Positions 1-9,300 of a stretch of DNA of 64,000 bases are shown in pieces. A program made the position numbers and the translations under genes. The notes under the pieces were generated by a model, which did not search any database, was not told the origin of the DNA, and saw nothing but the letters and a program-made list of their open reading frames with translations. The DNA comes from Verrucomicrobiota bacterium (GTDB taxonomy: Bacteria > Verrucomicrobiota > Verrucomicrobiia > Limisphaerales > UBA1319), in the NCBI GenBank assembly GCA_022711435.1, contig JAKLFB010000011.1, forward strand, positions 62,001 to 126,000, written 5' to 3'. Numbering within the stretch: position 1 is the first letter of the stretch; each line of letters opens with the position of its first letter.

Positions 1-2465
1 GCTGGCGTGCCGGTGAAGCGATAGGTTCCAGTGCCACTTTGTTGGACGAACCCGCCCAAGTGGGCCGGATCGAAGGCGCCCTTGTCCTTGTCGTCAATCG
101 AGACCGTGACCGTGATCGCCGCACGATCGTCGTCATCGATGGACACGGCGGCGAACGGGACGACCGGCGGGGCGGGGTCGAGCAAGACGGGCTGGAGCTC
201 ATCTTCGGGGATGCCCGAGATGAGGGGAGCGCCGTTGACCGAAGTGATGGCGATCCGGGTTGCGCTGTTGGCACGGCTCGTGTGGCCGCTATCCACGACC
301 GTGATTGTCAGCGTGACTGTTTTGGTCGCATTCAGGACGCGGTCGGGCCTCTGAGCGGGGCGGAACGTGATCGCTCGAATCTGCGCAGTCACCTGCGCGG
401 CCGTCCCGCTCAACGTCGTCTGGGACAGCGTCCCCATCCCGGGATCGTCGAGGGTGATGGCGACCTTGAGCGGGTCGCCCTGGTCAGGATCGGTCACTGA
501 GACGGTGCGAAAAGGCAGGACGGGGGGCTGGTTGGGGTCGTCGGTGGTGCGGAGGATCTCGGTGGTGACGCCCGTGATGTTGGGGGGGTCGTTCACGCTC
601 TGGATCGTGAGCGTGATGGTGCCGGACGCGGTGGCGCCTTGGGCGTCGGCCACGGTTGCCTGGAAGGTGACTGCGGTATTGTTGGCCTTGTTGGGAGTGG
701 GACGGTACCCGACGCCGCGCAGAGCATTCTGCACGGCCGCGGCGTCTCCGCCGAGGCTGGGTGAGGCGGGCTCGAGGACGCCATAGGTGAAACCCGGATC
801 GCTCACCGGTTGGAGGGTCAGCGTGAAGCTCTCGCCCACATCCGGGTCGGTGATGACCGCGCGGAACGGCATGACGGTCTGCGTGTCCTTGAAGGACGCG
901 GGGCTGGCTGAGACGCTCAGCGTCGGCGCATCGTTGACCGAGGCGATGCTGAAAGTGCGCTCGCCATTCTGGGCGGCGCTGAGGCCGGCGGCGTCAGTGA
1001 CAGTGAGCGTGAGGGCGAAGGACTCCGTCTGCCCTACCGGCTGGCGATTCGCCACAGGCTGGAACTGCACGCCTTGGAGCTTGGTCGTGGCTGCGGCAGG
1101 CGTGTCCGTGATCGGGAAGGTCGTCCCTGAAGGCAGCAGCATCGTGCCCGCGCCCGTATCGGTGCTCCAGGTGACATTGACTGTCACAGATTGGCTGACG
1201 ACGTTCCCGCCGACCCGCACCTTGTCGTCGTCTTCGACCGTCACGGCGGAGAAGATCGAGGCGACGGCGTTGTCGTTGACTGAGGTTGGCAGGGAGCCGA
1301 CGATGCGCGGCGCGTCGTTCACCGGGGAGACCGCCAGCGACACCGTGGCCGAACCGGAGGCGCTGCTTTGGTCGGTGGCGGTGACGGTGAAAACTGTTGT
1401 TTCCGTTTCGCCAAGGGGGATGCGATTCTGGACGGGCGTGAAGACGAGCGCTTTGAGATAACTCTTGGCATCCGCAACGGATCGTGCCGTGAGGGTGTAA
1501 ATGACATCGGAGCCGGAAACGGCCTTCGTGAAGCCAGGGGCGCTGACCGGGAAGCTCCCCACGCCGTCGGGGAACTTGACGGTCGCGGAAAGCTGTTCTC
1601 CATCGTCGCTGTCGGCGAGGTCGATTTTCTTGAGCGGCTCGCTGGTCTGTTTATCGGTGATGGGGCTGGGAGCGGGAGAGCCAAAAGTGACCTGCGGGGG
1701 GTCGTTCACGGTGCTCACGGTGATCGAGAAAGTCTGCGGGTCACTTGTGTCATCGCCGCCGTTGGCAGTGCCACCGTTGTCCTTCAACTCGACCGTCACC
1801 GTGGCCGCCCCGTTCGCATTGTCGGCCGGCGTGTAGGTCAAGGTGCCGTCGGGGGCAATCGCCGGCCGTGCACTGAACAGCGCCGGGTTGTCATCGCTCA
1901 CCAAGAACTCCACAGTTTGACTCGACTCGCCAGGGCCTGGATTGATTGCTGTGGCCCAACCGGTCACTGTCTTCGCCCCCGCATCCTCGTTCACCGTCTG
2001 GTCGGCGCCCTTGGTAAAACTCGGCGGGTCGTTCACCGCGTTGACTGTGATCGTGAAGGTCTGCGGGTCACTGGTGTCATCACCGCCGTTGTCGGTGCCG
2101 CCGTCATCCATCAACACAACCGTCACCGTGGCCGCCCCGTTCGCATTGTCGGCCGGCGTGTAGGTCAATGTGCCATTGGCGGCAATCGCCGGCTGCGCGC
2201 TGAACAGCGTCGCGTTGTCGTGCTCGACCAGGAACGTCACGGTTTGGCTCGACTCGCCCTCGCCCGGGCTGATTGAGGTAGCCCAACCGGTCACCGTCTG
2301 CGCGCCCGGATCCTCGCCAACCGTCTGGTCGGCGCCCTTGGTGAAACTCGGTGGCGCGTTGGCCGCCAACGCCGATGGCATCGTCAGAAGCAAGCTCAAG
2401 ACGAAGGCCGCGGAGCGAACGGCCGCCTTCCTCTGACGGCTTTGAAGTCTCTTGGCTGGTTGCAT
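1..2465 (-). CDS. Secreted tandem cadherin/Ig-like repeat protein, C-terminus beyond window
   Basis: An open frame begins at the ATG at 2465 and stays open to base 1, giving about 821 codons; the C-terminus is outside the window. The N-terminus is a classic signal peptide: a basic start, a hydrophobic stretch (AAFVLSLLLTMPSALAANA) and an AxA cleavage site near residue 38. The rest is a run of beta-sandwich repeats that recur as a V.D.PS/AP start followed by EDxG, TLTYTPADNANG and DPQTF.ITV. The first two are about 109 residues each and very alike; later ones diverge and carry DDDD and DPD.G calcium-type motifs. This resembles the tandem-95/cadherin-like surface proteins common in PVC and marine bacteria. 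It starts 31 bp after the foldase gene on the same strand, so it is probably the last known gene of locus A. A role in adhesion or the cell envelope is inferred. Identity as a repeat protein is secure; function is not. Confidence 0.85.
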   Translation of the reverse strand, partial: MQPAKRLQSRQRKAAVRSAAFVLSLLLTMPSALAANAPPSFTKGADQTVGEDPGAQTVTGWATSISPGEGESSQTVTFLVEHDNATLFSAQPAIAANGTLTYTPADNANGAATVTVVLMDDGGTDNGGDDTSDPQTFTITVNAVNDPPSFTKGADQTVNEDAGAKTVTGWATAINPGPGESSQTVEFLVSDDNPALFSARPAIAPDGTLTYTPADNANGAATVTVELKDNGGTANGGDDTSDPQTFSITVSTVNDPPQVTFGSPAPSPITDKQTSEPLKKIDLADSDDGEQLSATVKFPDGVGSFPVSAPGFTKAVSGSDVIYTLTARSVADAKSYLKALVFTPVQNRIPLGETETTVFTVTATDQSSASGSATVSLAVSPVNDAPRIVGSLPTSVNDNAVASIFSAVTVEDDDKVRVGGNVVSQSVTVNVTWSTDTGAGTMLLPSGTTFPITDTPAAATTKLQGVQFQPVANRQPVGQTESFALTLTVTDAAGLSAAQNGERTFSIASVNDAPTLSVSASPASFKDTQTVMPFRAVITDPDVGESFTLTLQPVSDPGFTYGVLEPASPSLGGDAAAVQNALRGVGYRPTPNKANNTAVTFQATVADAQGATASGTITLTIQSVNDPPNITGVTTEILRTTDDPNQPPVLPFRTVSVTDPDQGDPLKVAITLDDPGMGTLSQTTLSGTAAQVTAQIRAITFRPAQRPDRVLNATKTVTLTITVVDSGHTSRANSATRIAITSVNGAPLISGIPEDELQPVLLDPAPPVVPFAAVSIDDDDRAAITVTVSIDDKDKGAFDPAHLGGFVQQSGTGTYRFTGTP
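1704..2357 (-). repeat. Two tandem ~327-bp coding repeats
   Basis: Two adjacent units of about 327 bp (roughly 2031-2357 and 1704-2030) are highly similar at the DNA level, including long identical runs around the TLTYTPADNANGAATVTV coding segment. They encode the first two repeats of the secreted adhesin-like protein. The high identity compared with the more diverged downstream repeats suggests recent duplication or gene conversion. Confidence 0.75.
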
Positions 2466-2496
2466 AGCTGGTTCCCATCGGGCCGGCCGTAGCCGG

Positions 2497-3594
2497 TCAG
2501 TTCCTGTCTCTTGCGTCGTCTGCGGCCGGCAGGGCGGGCGGGTTGGTCTCTTGGCCTTGCGCGTGGGCCGCGACCGCCGCAGGCATTGTGATGGATGAGA
2601 GCACATCCCGGTGGATGCGCACGCCGGCCTGCTGGGCCGCTTCCTGCCGAAAGCCCGCATCGAGGGCGCGTCGCTTGCGGGCGAGCAACGATTGATGAAG
2701 AGCCGTTTTCACCTCATCGAGCGGTGTGATCCGGCTGGGGCGAGCATCGGTCTTCATCGCCAGGTAGAGTCCATCCTCGGTCTCGATCACGTCGCTGACC
2801 TTGCCGGGTTCGAGGGCGGCACCGGCCTCGAGCACCGCTCGGGGCCAGCGCGGCTTCAGGTTGTCCGGCTCCATCCACCCGATGTCACCGCCCCGATAGC
2901 GACTGGCCGGATCGTCCGAATAGCGGATGGCGAGCGCGCCAAATCCTTGGGCGGCGGGCCCTCGCCCGCCCGACGCGGGCTGGGCGATCGCCTGCTCGCG
3001 CGCCTCGGTCATCCGGGAGCGGAGCTCCTTGGCTTTGGCCTCGCTCATCAAGCGGTCCTTCTTGAGGAAGAGCAGCGCAAGGCGGATCTGGGCCGGCTGG
3101 GTGTAGCGGGCGAGATCCTGCTCGTATGCCGCCTTGACCTCCTCCGGTGCGACCGTCACCGCAGCGAGTCGCGCTGCCAGGTGGCGCTCCCGGAGCCGGC
3201 TGATGAGCAGGACCTGGATCTCCCGCTGCACGGCCGGATCCTGCTCGAGGCCGGCCTGGCGGGCGCGCTGCAGGAGGGCCTGGTGCGCGATCATCTCCTC
3301 GAGCAGCGCCTCGCGATCCGGGAGCGGCTGCCGGAGAGCCTGGCGCCGTTCGATCTCTTTTCGGAAGTCATCCATGCTGATCTGATGCTGCCCGACGCTC
3401 GCCAGCACCAGCGATTGCTCGGCTTTCTTGCAGCCAGCCAGACAAGCCAGCACCAGCGACACGGCCAGGCACCAAGGCGGCGGAAACCACCGGCTCGCAG
3501 GCGCCGCAGGGACAGGGGCGCCCATGCGCTGCCGAGCAGCAGGATCGAGCTCCTGCCGAAGCGGCCGCAGGGTGGATGGCTCGCGCCCGTTCAT
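2497..3594 (-). CDS. Lipoprotein peptidyl-prolyl isomerase (PpiC/SurA-like parvulin)
   Basis: This 365-aa protein is predicted to catalyse cis-trans isomerisation of prolyl bonds and to act as an envelope foldase. A hydrophobic segment ends in a lipobox (CLAVSLVLACLAGC, cysteine at residue 55), so it should be lipid-anchored. A SurA-type helical N-terminal region (about 60-160) is followed by a parvulin domain (about 165-305) with the characteristic YSDDPASRYRGGDIGWME and V.DVIETEDGLYL motifs. The start was chosen because ATG at 3594 overlaps the TGA of the upstream gene as ATGA. An in-frame internal Met at residue 24 would give a more typical lipoprotein signal length. The frame is open upstream to 3978, but that part lies within the preceding gene and reads as low-complexity. 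Its place inside the giant-protein operon suggests it helps fold those proteins; that is inference. Confidence 0.88.
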   Translation of the reverse strand: MNGREPSTLRPLRQELDPAARQRMGAPVPAAPASRWFPPPWCLAVSLVLACLAGCKKAEQSLVLASVGQHQISMDDFRKEIERRQALRQPLPDREALLEEMIAHQALLQRARQAGLEQDPAVQREIQVLLISRLRERHLAARLAAVTVAPEEVKAAYEQDLARYTQPAQIRLALLFLKKDRLMSEAKAKELRSRMTEAREQAIAQPASGGRGPAAQGFGALAIRYSDDPASRYRGGDIGWMEPDNLKPRWPRAVLEAGAALEPGKVSDVIETEDGLYLAMKTDARPSRITPLDEVKTALHQSLLARKRRALDAGFRQEAAQQAGVRIHRDVLSSITMPAAVAAHAQGQETNPPALPAADDARDRN

Positions 3595-6308
3595 GGCCGG
3601 TAGGCGACTTTCAGCCGCATGAAGAGGAGGGGCGCCTGCTCGACGGACGACATCGCGCGATAGGAGACCGCGCCAGGATCGTCCTCCCGGCCCGGGACCG
3701 CCACGGTCTGCACGCTGGCTGGCGAGGCATCCCAATGGCCGAGGTCGGGCGAAACATCGACAATGTACTCGATGTCCGCCAGGCCAGGCCGACGCCAAAC
3801 GTCCAGGGTCAGATGGCCGCCGCGAACGACCGCCTTCGGCAGGCGTGCGGGATCGGGATTGGCGGGGTCGAGCCCGCAAGCGTACCGGACCAGGGCGGGG
3901 ATGCCGCGACGGTTCGGATCCTGGTCCGCGAAGGCGGCGAGGTCGCCCTGTTCGCCGGGGAACCATCGCGCACGCCACGCCGCGAAGCTCGTTTCCTCCG
4001 GGATGAGCGTCACTCGGGCCTTGGCCATCCCGCCCAAGCGATACGTCGCATCGGGAACGACCGTGAGGTCCACCGATTTGCCGTTGATTCCCAGGGCGGC
4101 GCTTGGGAGGGGCAGAACCTCGATCACGGCGCTCGCCTGGCGCGAGGCGAGCGTCAAGTAGCGCGGCAAGCCCTCGTAATCGACCCGGTTGCCTGCAGAG
4201 CCGCTGAACTCGAGGCGGACGACCACGCTCCCATCGAGCAGGTCGCGCCGCGACACCAGGAACGCGCCGGGCCGGAGCGGGGATTGAACGGCGAGGGCCT
4301 CGAGGCTCTCGACAGAAATCACCGGCTTGAGATCTTCCAGCGTGAGCGTGGCGCGGCTGCTGCCCGCCACTTCATAGCCGGCGCCGGCGACGACGGCCAC
4401 CTCGACCGTCTCCGAAGGTTCGGCGAGGCTGTCCGCGAAGGGGGTGATCATCATCTGAACCAGGCGCTGGCCGGGAGCGAAAGTGATCGTGTTGCCGATC
4501 GCTGCGAAGTCAATGCCGTTGAGGGCTGACCCAGCCACGGCAACGGCGACCCGCAGCTCCTCGTCCGCGAGGCCGGTGCGTTGCAGGGCGAACTGCCCGG
4601 GTGCGAGGTCGTTCTCGCTGGCGAGCGGCTGGGTGGCGGCGATCGAGATCCGCGGCGGCAGGCGCAGCGCGCCGCAGACCAGGCGGCCTGCGTCCACCCA
4701 GTCGTGCAGGTCGACTTCGGCGGCGGAAAGCCCGGCCAAGGCAATCGCCAGGTCCTTGTAGTCGGCGCCGCTGCCATCGGCGTCAATCTCCAGGATTGCG
4801 CTGCCGCCATCGGAACGGACACGGACGTACTGTCGAAGGTCGGTTGAGATCCCCTGGAGCGCGCTTGACAGATCGATCACATCGTTCTCCGGGAGGCCGA
4901 AGTCCAGGATCGTGTCGTGCCCGTCGCTGGCGGCACAGAACAGGAACCGGTCGGCGCCCCCGCCTCCGGCGAGCGTGTCGGCTCCCGGCCCACCCATGAG
5001 AATGTCGTTCTCCATCCCGCCCGCCAGCCGGTCATCCTGGCGGCCACCCATGAGCACATGCCCCCGATCGCGCCCGAATTTCGAGACGTAATCTGACGGA
5101 TAATCGGCGGCGGTGAACGGCGAGCTGGGGGCGGCCATCTCGAGACCGTCAGCCGAAGCGTCTCCGTCCCAAACCACATAGCCCGCCGTTTGGGTCAAGA
5201 CCTGGTTTCGCGCCCGTTGAGCCTCGATCGGATGCACGCCGGGGATGGCTTCGCCGCGGGCCGCCGCGGCGGCCTGTTCGGCCTGGGAGCTGCCGAGGCT
5301 CTGGAGGCAGCCAGGCTGGTAAAGGGTCAGCTGCACCGTGGCGGAGGCGGCCTGGTGGCTGGGGTCCTCGTCGCGGACAGAGACATCGAAGGACATCGCG
5401 CCGGGATTCGCGCCCTGGTGGACATAGACGAGGCGCCCGTCCTGAACATCCTGTTGGGTGAACTCCGCGCCGGGCTCCAGGAGCAGATCGGGCGCGGCCG
5501 GGTCGGCGCGTTCGTTGCGCAGGCTGAGCCGGCCGGAGGACGGCACGGAGAGGAGTCTGTAGACGAGGTTCTGGGGCGAGGAATCGGCATCGAGGCAGCG
5601 CAGCGGGATTCCCGTCATGCCATCGGCGTAGACCTGGTGGCGGCTGGCCTCCAGGGTTGGCTGGCGATTATCCAGGTTCGGATTGAAGCCGCTTCGGTAC
5701 TCCTGCAGATTGGAGAGCCCGTCTCCGTCGGGATCGGCGTTGGCCGCGGTTGTCAGCTGATAGCGTTCCTCCCACCAATCGGGGAGCCCGTTTTTGTTGG
5801 CGTCAGCGGGCTGGAGGGGCACCTCGAGATCGAGGCGGTAGGTGGCGGCGCGCCGGGCTTGAGCCGCGTCGAATGTGGGCCCGGCGGGGCCGAGAATGCG
5901 AGCGGGCTGCCCGTCCACGAGGATGCGGGCATGAGCGAGGGTCTCGTCGACGGGGGCCAGGGGCAGCGTGGCAGCCGAGCCCGGCTCGCCGAGAGCCAGC
6001 GCCGTGTGAGGGACGTTGAGGCGATAAGAATACTGCCCGTCGTGCAGAGGCCAGAGGGCGGTTTTCAAAGCGCGGTCGGAGCCGTCGGGGAGGCGGATGG
6101 TCCACTCGATCGTGCCGGCGGTCAGCAAGAAGGGCCGTTCGGCAGCGATCCCCCAAATCTGGCCATAGAACACGGTGCTGGGTTCGGGTATCGCGCTGGC
6201 TGGACTGGGGGCGGCGAGCCCGAGAGCGAGGGCAGCAGCGGCTCGGGCGGCTGGCGCCCGGCAGGAGCCACGCAAGGCAACGATGAAACTTCTCATAGGT
6301 CGGCCCAT
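3591..6308 (-). CDS. Large secreted protein with TSP3-like, cadherin-like, RTX and Calx-beta modules
   Basis: The product is about 905 aa from ATG 6308; a TTG at 6311 and an ATG at 6296 are alternatives, and the last gives the cleanest signal peptide (cleavage near PASA-IPEPS). Order of parts: a beta domain beginning P.PSTVFYGQ (about 41-165); a calcium-type module with ANKNGLPDWWEERY and DPDGDGLSNLQEY (about 169-212); cadherin/CSPG-like repeats (about 215-335); RTX-like glycine nonapeptides such as GGPGADTLAGGGGADRF (about 414-490); two Calx-beta-like domains (about 550-765); and a C-terminal beta domain ending FMRLKVAYRP. The first two parts and the C-terminal domain match the 280-aa protein at 58514-59356 of locus B, so the middle looks inserted. 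It sits between the giant protein gene and the foldase gene, overlapping the latter by ATGA. Function unknown; surface or matrix role inferred. Confidence 0.85.
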   Translation of the reverse strand: MGRPMRSFIVALRGSCRAPAARAAAALALGLAAPSPASAIPEPSTVFYGQIWGIAAERPFLLTAGTIEWTIRLPDGSDRALKTALWPLHDGQYSYRLNVPHTALALGEPGSAATLPLAPVDETLAHARILVDGQPARILGPAGPTFDAAQARRAATYRLDLEVPLQPADANKNGLPDWWEERYQLTTAANADPDGDGLSNLQEYRSGFNPNLDNRQPTLEASRHQVYADGMTGIPLRCLDADSSPQNLVYRLLSVPSSGRLSLRNERADPAAPDLLLEPGAEFTQQDVQDGRLVYVHQGANPGAMSFDVSVRDEDPSHQAASATVQLTLYQPGCLQSLGSSQAEQAAAAARGEAIPGVHPIEAQRARNQVLTQTAGYVVWDGDASADGLEMAAPSSPFTAADYPSDYVSKFGRDRGHVLMGGRQDDRLAGGMENDILMGGPGADTLAGGGGADRFLFCAASDGHDTILDFGLPENDVIDLSSALQGISTDLRQYVRVRSDGGSAILEIDADGSGADYKDLAIALAGLSAAEVDLHDWVDAGRLVCGALRLPPRISIAATQPLASENDLAPGQFALQRTGLADEELRVAVAVAGSALNGIDFAAIGNTITFAPGQRLVQMMITPFADSLAEPSETVEVAVVAGAGYEVAGSSRATLTLEDLKPVISVESLEALAVQSPLRPGAFLVSRRDLLDGSVVVRLEFSGSAGNRVDYEGLPRYLTLASRQASAVIEVLPLPSAALGINGKSVDLTVVPDATYRLGGMAKARVTLIPEETSFAAWRARWFPGEQGDLAAFADQDPNRRGIPALVRYACGLDPANPDPARLPKAVVRGGHLTLDVWRRPGLADIEYIVDVSPDLGHWDASPASVQTVAVPGREDDPGAVSYRAMSSVEQAPLLFMRLKVAYRP

Positions 6309-6321
6309 CAAGTAAGAATGT

Positions 6322-9300
6322 TTAGCCTCCAGAGTAACCGTAGGTCTGGAAGATCAGCTTGATATCGCTCACCTGCTCGATGAAGCGGTCCAAGCCCGTG
6401 CTGGGGTCGGCATTCAACAGGCGCCCCGGGATGATCAGAATCCACTCGGTGTTCCAGACGGATCGGCCGATCAACCGGCTGTCCGAGACCAGCTCATCGG
6501 TGTTCACCTCGCTGCCGCCATCATGATAGGCGCGGAAGGTCGAGAACTTGCGCGGCTCACCGAAACGGCCGTTCAAGCTATCCAACACGGGGACGTAATC
6601 GACATAGTCGAGCTGGGCGGTTGTGGCGGGCAGCGGGACGGGAATGCGCGAGTCGAGGACCTTCCAGACGCGCACCTTCTCCGGGTTGTCGCTATAGGGG
6701 ATGCTCATGACATCCGCGCCGACCGGGATCAGGTAAACGCGGGGGGCAGCCGGCAGATCGTTGAGGATGTCCTGGCTGAGATAGTCGGAGAACCAGACGC
6801 CGACCGAACGGATCTTGATGGCGTACTGGCTGGGATCGTAAGCGTGATCGGCGCCGCTGAGGGGCTTGCCGAAGAGATTCTGGCCGGCGATCACGCGCGT
6901 GGCAAAGCGGAGCACCAATCCAGGCTCAGCGACATGCTGCCCGGCCTCGTCGGTCTCGGCGCCGAACGGCCGGCAGTAGTAGCGGAACTCGGGCACCTGC
7001 CAGAGGTCCTCGACGCGCGCGTTGGCGAGGAGGCGCTGCCAGAGGGTGTCCGAATCCTGGCCTGGCTCGGGGAACTGGCTGTTCGAGTCGCCGGCGACGG
7101 GCTGGGTGCTGCCCGCAGGCAGGATCCGGAAGCACTCGGTCCGCAGCGACGTCTTGCCCGTCTCGATCTGGGGATTGTTGATGCCCAGCTGGCTCTTGCG
7201 CACGTTGTAGTTGGCGCGCAGCGTGGCGAGCGCAGCGCCCAGGCCGCCCTTATTCGGCAGCGCTTCCGGCGGCTCGCCTTCGGCGAAGGCGCCGAGGGTG
7301 CGGGCACGGACGATCTCCTCGAACAGGGGGCGCGGTGAGGCCGGGTCGTCGGGGTCGAAGTTGGTCTCGTAATCGTATGCCTTGGCGGCCAGATAGGCGT
7401 ACCGCGCCGCCAGGTCGAACGCGGCGCGATACGACTGGAGGGCGTGGTTGCGCGAGACCCGGAAGGTCATGTCCTGGTAGCGCGACCGCTGGGTTTGGGC
7501 GGCAACGCGCTTGTTGAATGCCGCGCGCTCGTCAATCATCCGTGTCCCTTCATCGATCTTGGCGCGGTACTGCTCCGAAAGATCGCGGAGGGTCTCGATC
7601 TCCTTGAAGATCTCGATTCGCTTGATGGGTTCATCCCCGAGCTTGTTCTCGATCTCGACCAGGGCCTCCTTGACGCTCTGGCCATCGGCTTCGCGCTTCT
7701 CCCACAGCTCGAGCTCGTTGTCCGCGATGTCCAGGCCGATCTCGGCGATGACCTTGCTGATCTTGAGGACTCCCTCGGCGGCCTTGAGGCCGGTAAAGGT
7801 CGTGGCCTCGACCACCTTGATGCCCGACCGTCCCGGGGCGAGGGCATCACCGGGGGAGACGGCGAGGCCGACGATAGGCAGATCGGTGGGAATGGCCTCG
7901 CCGGTGGCATAGAAGAACTTGCTGGTGGTTTCCCTGACTGCGGTGGCCAGCTCGATGGCGCCCTCGAGCCCCTTGATGGTGTCGTTGACCGCCAGCTTCA
8001 AGCGCGAGTAGATCTCGTTCTTGAGCCGGATATTGGCCTCCATATCGAGCTTGGCGTTGGTGAGGCGGAACAGCCGCACGATCTCGCCCTGGAGGGCATC
8101 CCAGGCTCCGACGGCGCTGGCGATGGCGGCTTCCTGCTGGAGCATCTGGTTGATCAGGCCCTGGAGCTCGCCCTGGGCGAGGCGTTTGCCCCAGTCGCGC
8201 GGAGCCTGGAAGGTGTAGCCGGCGGCGCTGATCGGCATCAGCTCTGTCAGGTTGTCGAGCGGCACCTTGGGGCTCTCGAGGTCGGTGTAGTTGACCGCGT
8301 AATACCTGTCGCGCGCCATTCCCCCGATCACACCGGTCGAGTCCGGGGCGAAGGTTGGCAGGAACAGGCTGCGCCAATCCGCGCTCACATCCTGCACCTT
8401 GAACAGGTTCTGGCGTCCGACCTGCGAGCCGAACATCCCGCCTCGCCCGGCGCCTTCGACAAAGGCATTGTAGAGGTCGCCGCCGGTGAGAGTGCCGCTC
8501 GCGTCGAAGGCGGCAAAGCTGGTGGCGGGACCGGGGACGGTCTGCTCGTTGAGCTCGCGGACGTCGACGTACATGAAGAGGAGGAGGTCGGGCCCGTCGT
8601 AGCCGGCCGGGTAGACCCGGCCCGAGCCGATCGTCCCTTCGTAAGGCCGGCCGAAGATCCCGATGAGGGTGTTGCGGTGCGAGAGGTCCTCCTGGAAGGC
8701 CTCGTTGCGGAACTCGGCCTCGCTATTGGCCACCTGGCGCAGCGCGTTGCGCGATTCGTTGGCATAATCCCAGATGGTCAACGCGTTGGCGATCGCCTTG
8801 ACCGCCCGATCGTAGACCTGCTCGAAGTGAGTGCGCCCGTAGATGGAGAGGTCTTCGACCAGGATGGGATTGATGTCGAACGGCACGACGTTCCCGGCAA
8901 GGCCCAGCGGGTTCTGGCCTTTGTTGGCCTGGTCAAACGTGTTCTGGATGGCGTTGAGATTCGCCGAGATGACGGCGATGTCGGCGTTCGACTTGCGGTC
9001 GACCTTCTGGATGCCCTCGAGCGTGGCGTTGGGGTGCTGGGACGGGAGCAGGGCGTTGGCCGTGATCCAATCGAAGTAAGCGCCCTGGGCGGCGCGGCGG
9101 GCCCACTCCTGCACTCCCCAGGCGCGGTCGGGGTTGCTGTCGGTGTAGCCCTGCCACTGAGCGGCGGGGTCCTCAACATAGTTCTCGCGGTAGGTCAGGC
9201 TGACGATCTCCGCCCCGGCCTTGGCCTTGGCGGCGGCGGTCTGGGCGAACTTCCGCTCGTCGAGGAAATCGACCTTGATGACAATGTCCTGGAGGTTATA

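Noticed and set aside
2483-2496. Terminator between the foldase and the adhesin-like gene
   Set aside because: CCGGC/GCCGG is only a 5-bp stem with no T run; the 31-bp gap is better read as within an operon.
3595-3978. N-terminal extension of the parvulin frame
   Set aside because: It lies inside the upstream gene, is Arg/Gly/Pro-rich, and the ATGA overlap at 3594 gives a natural start with a lipobox.
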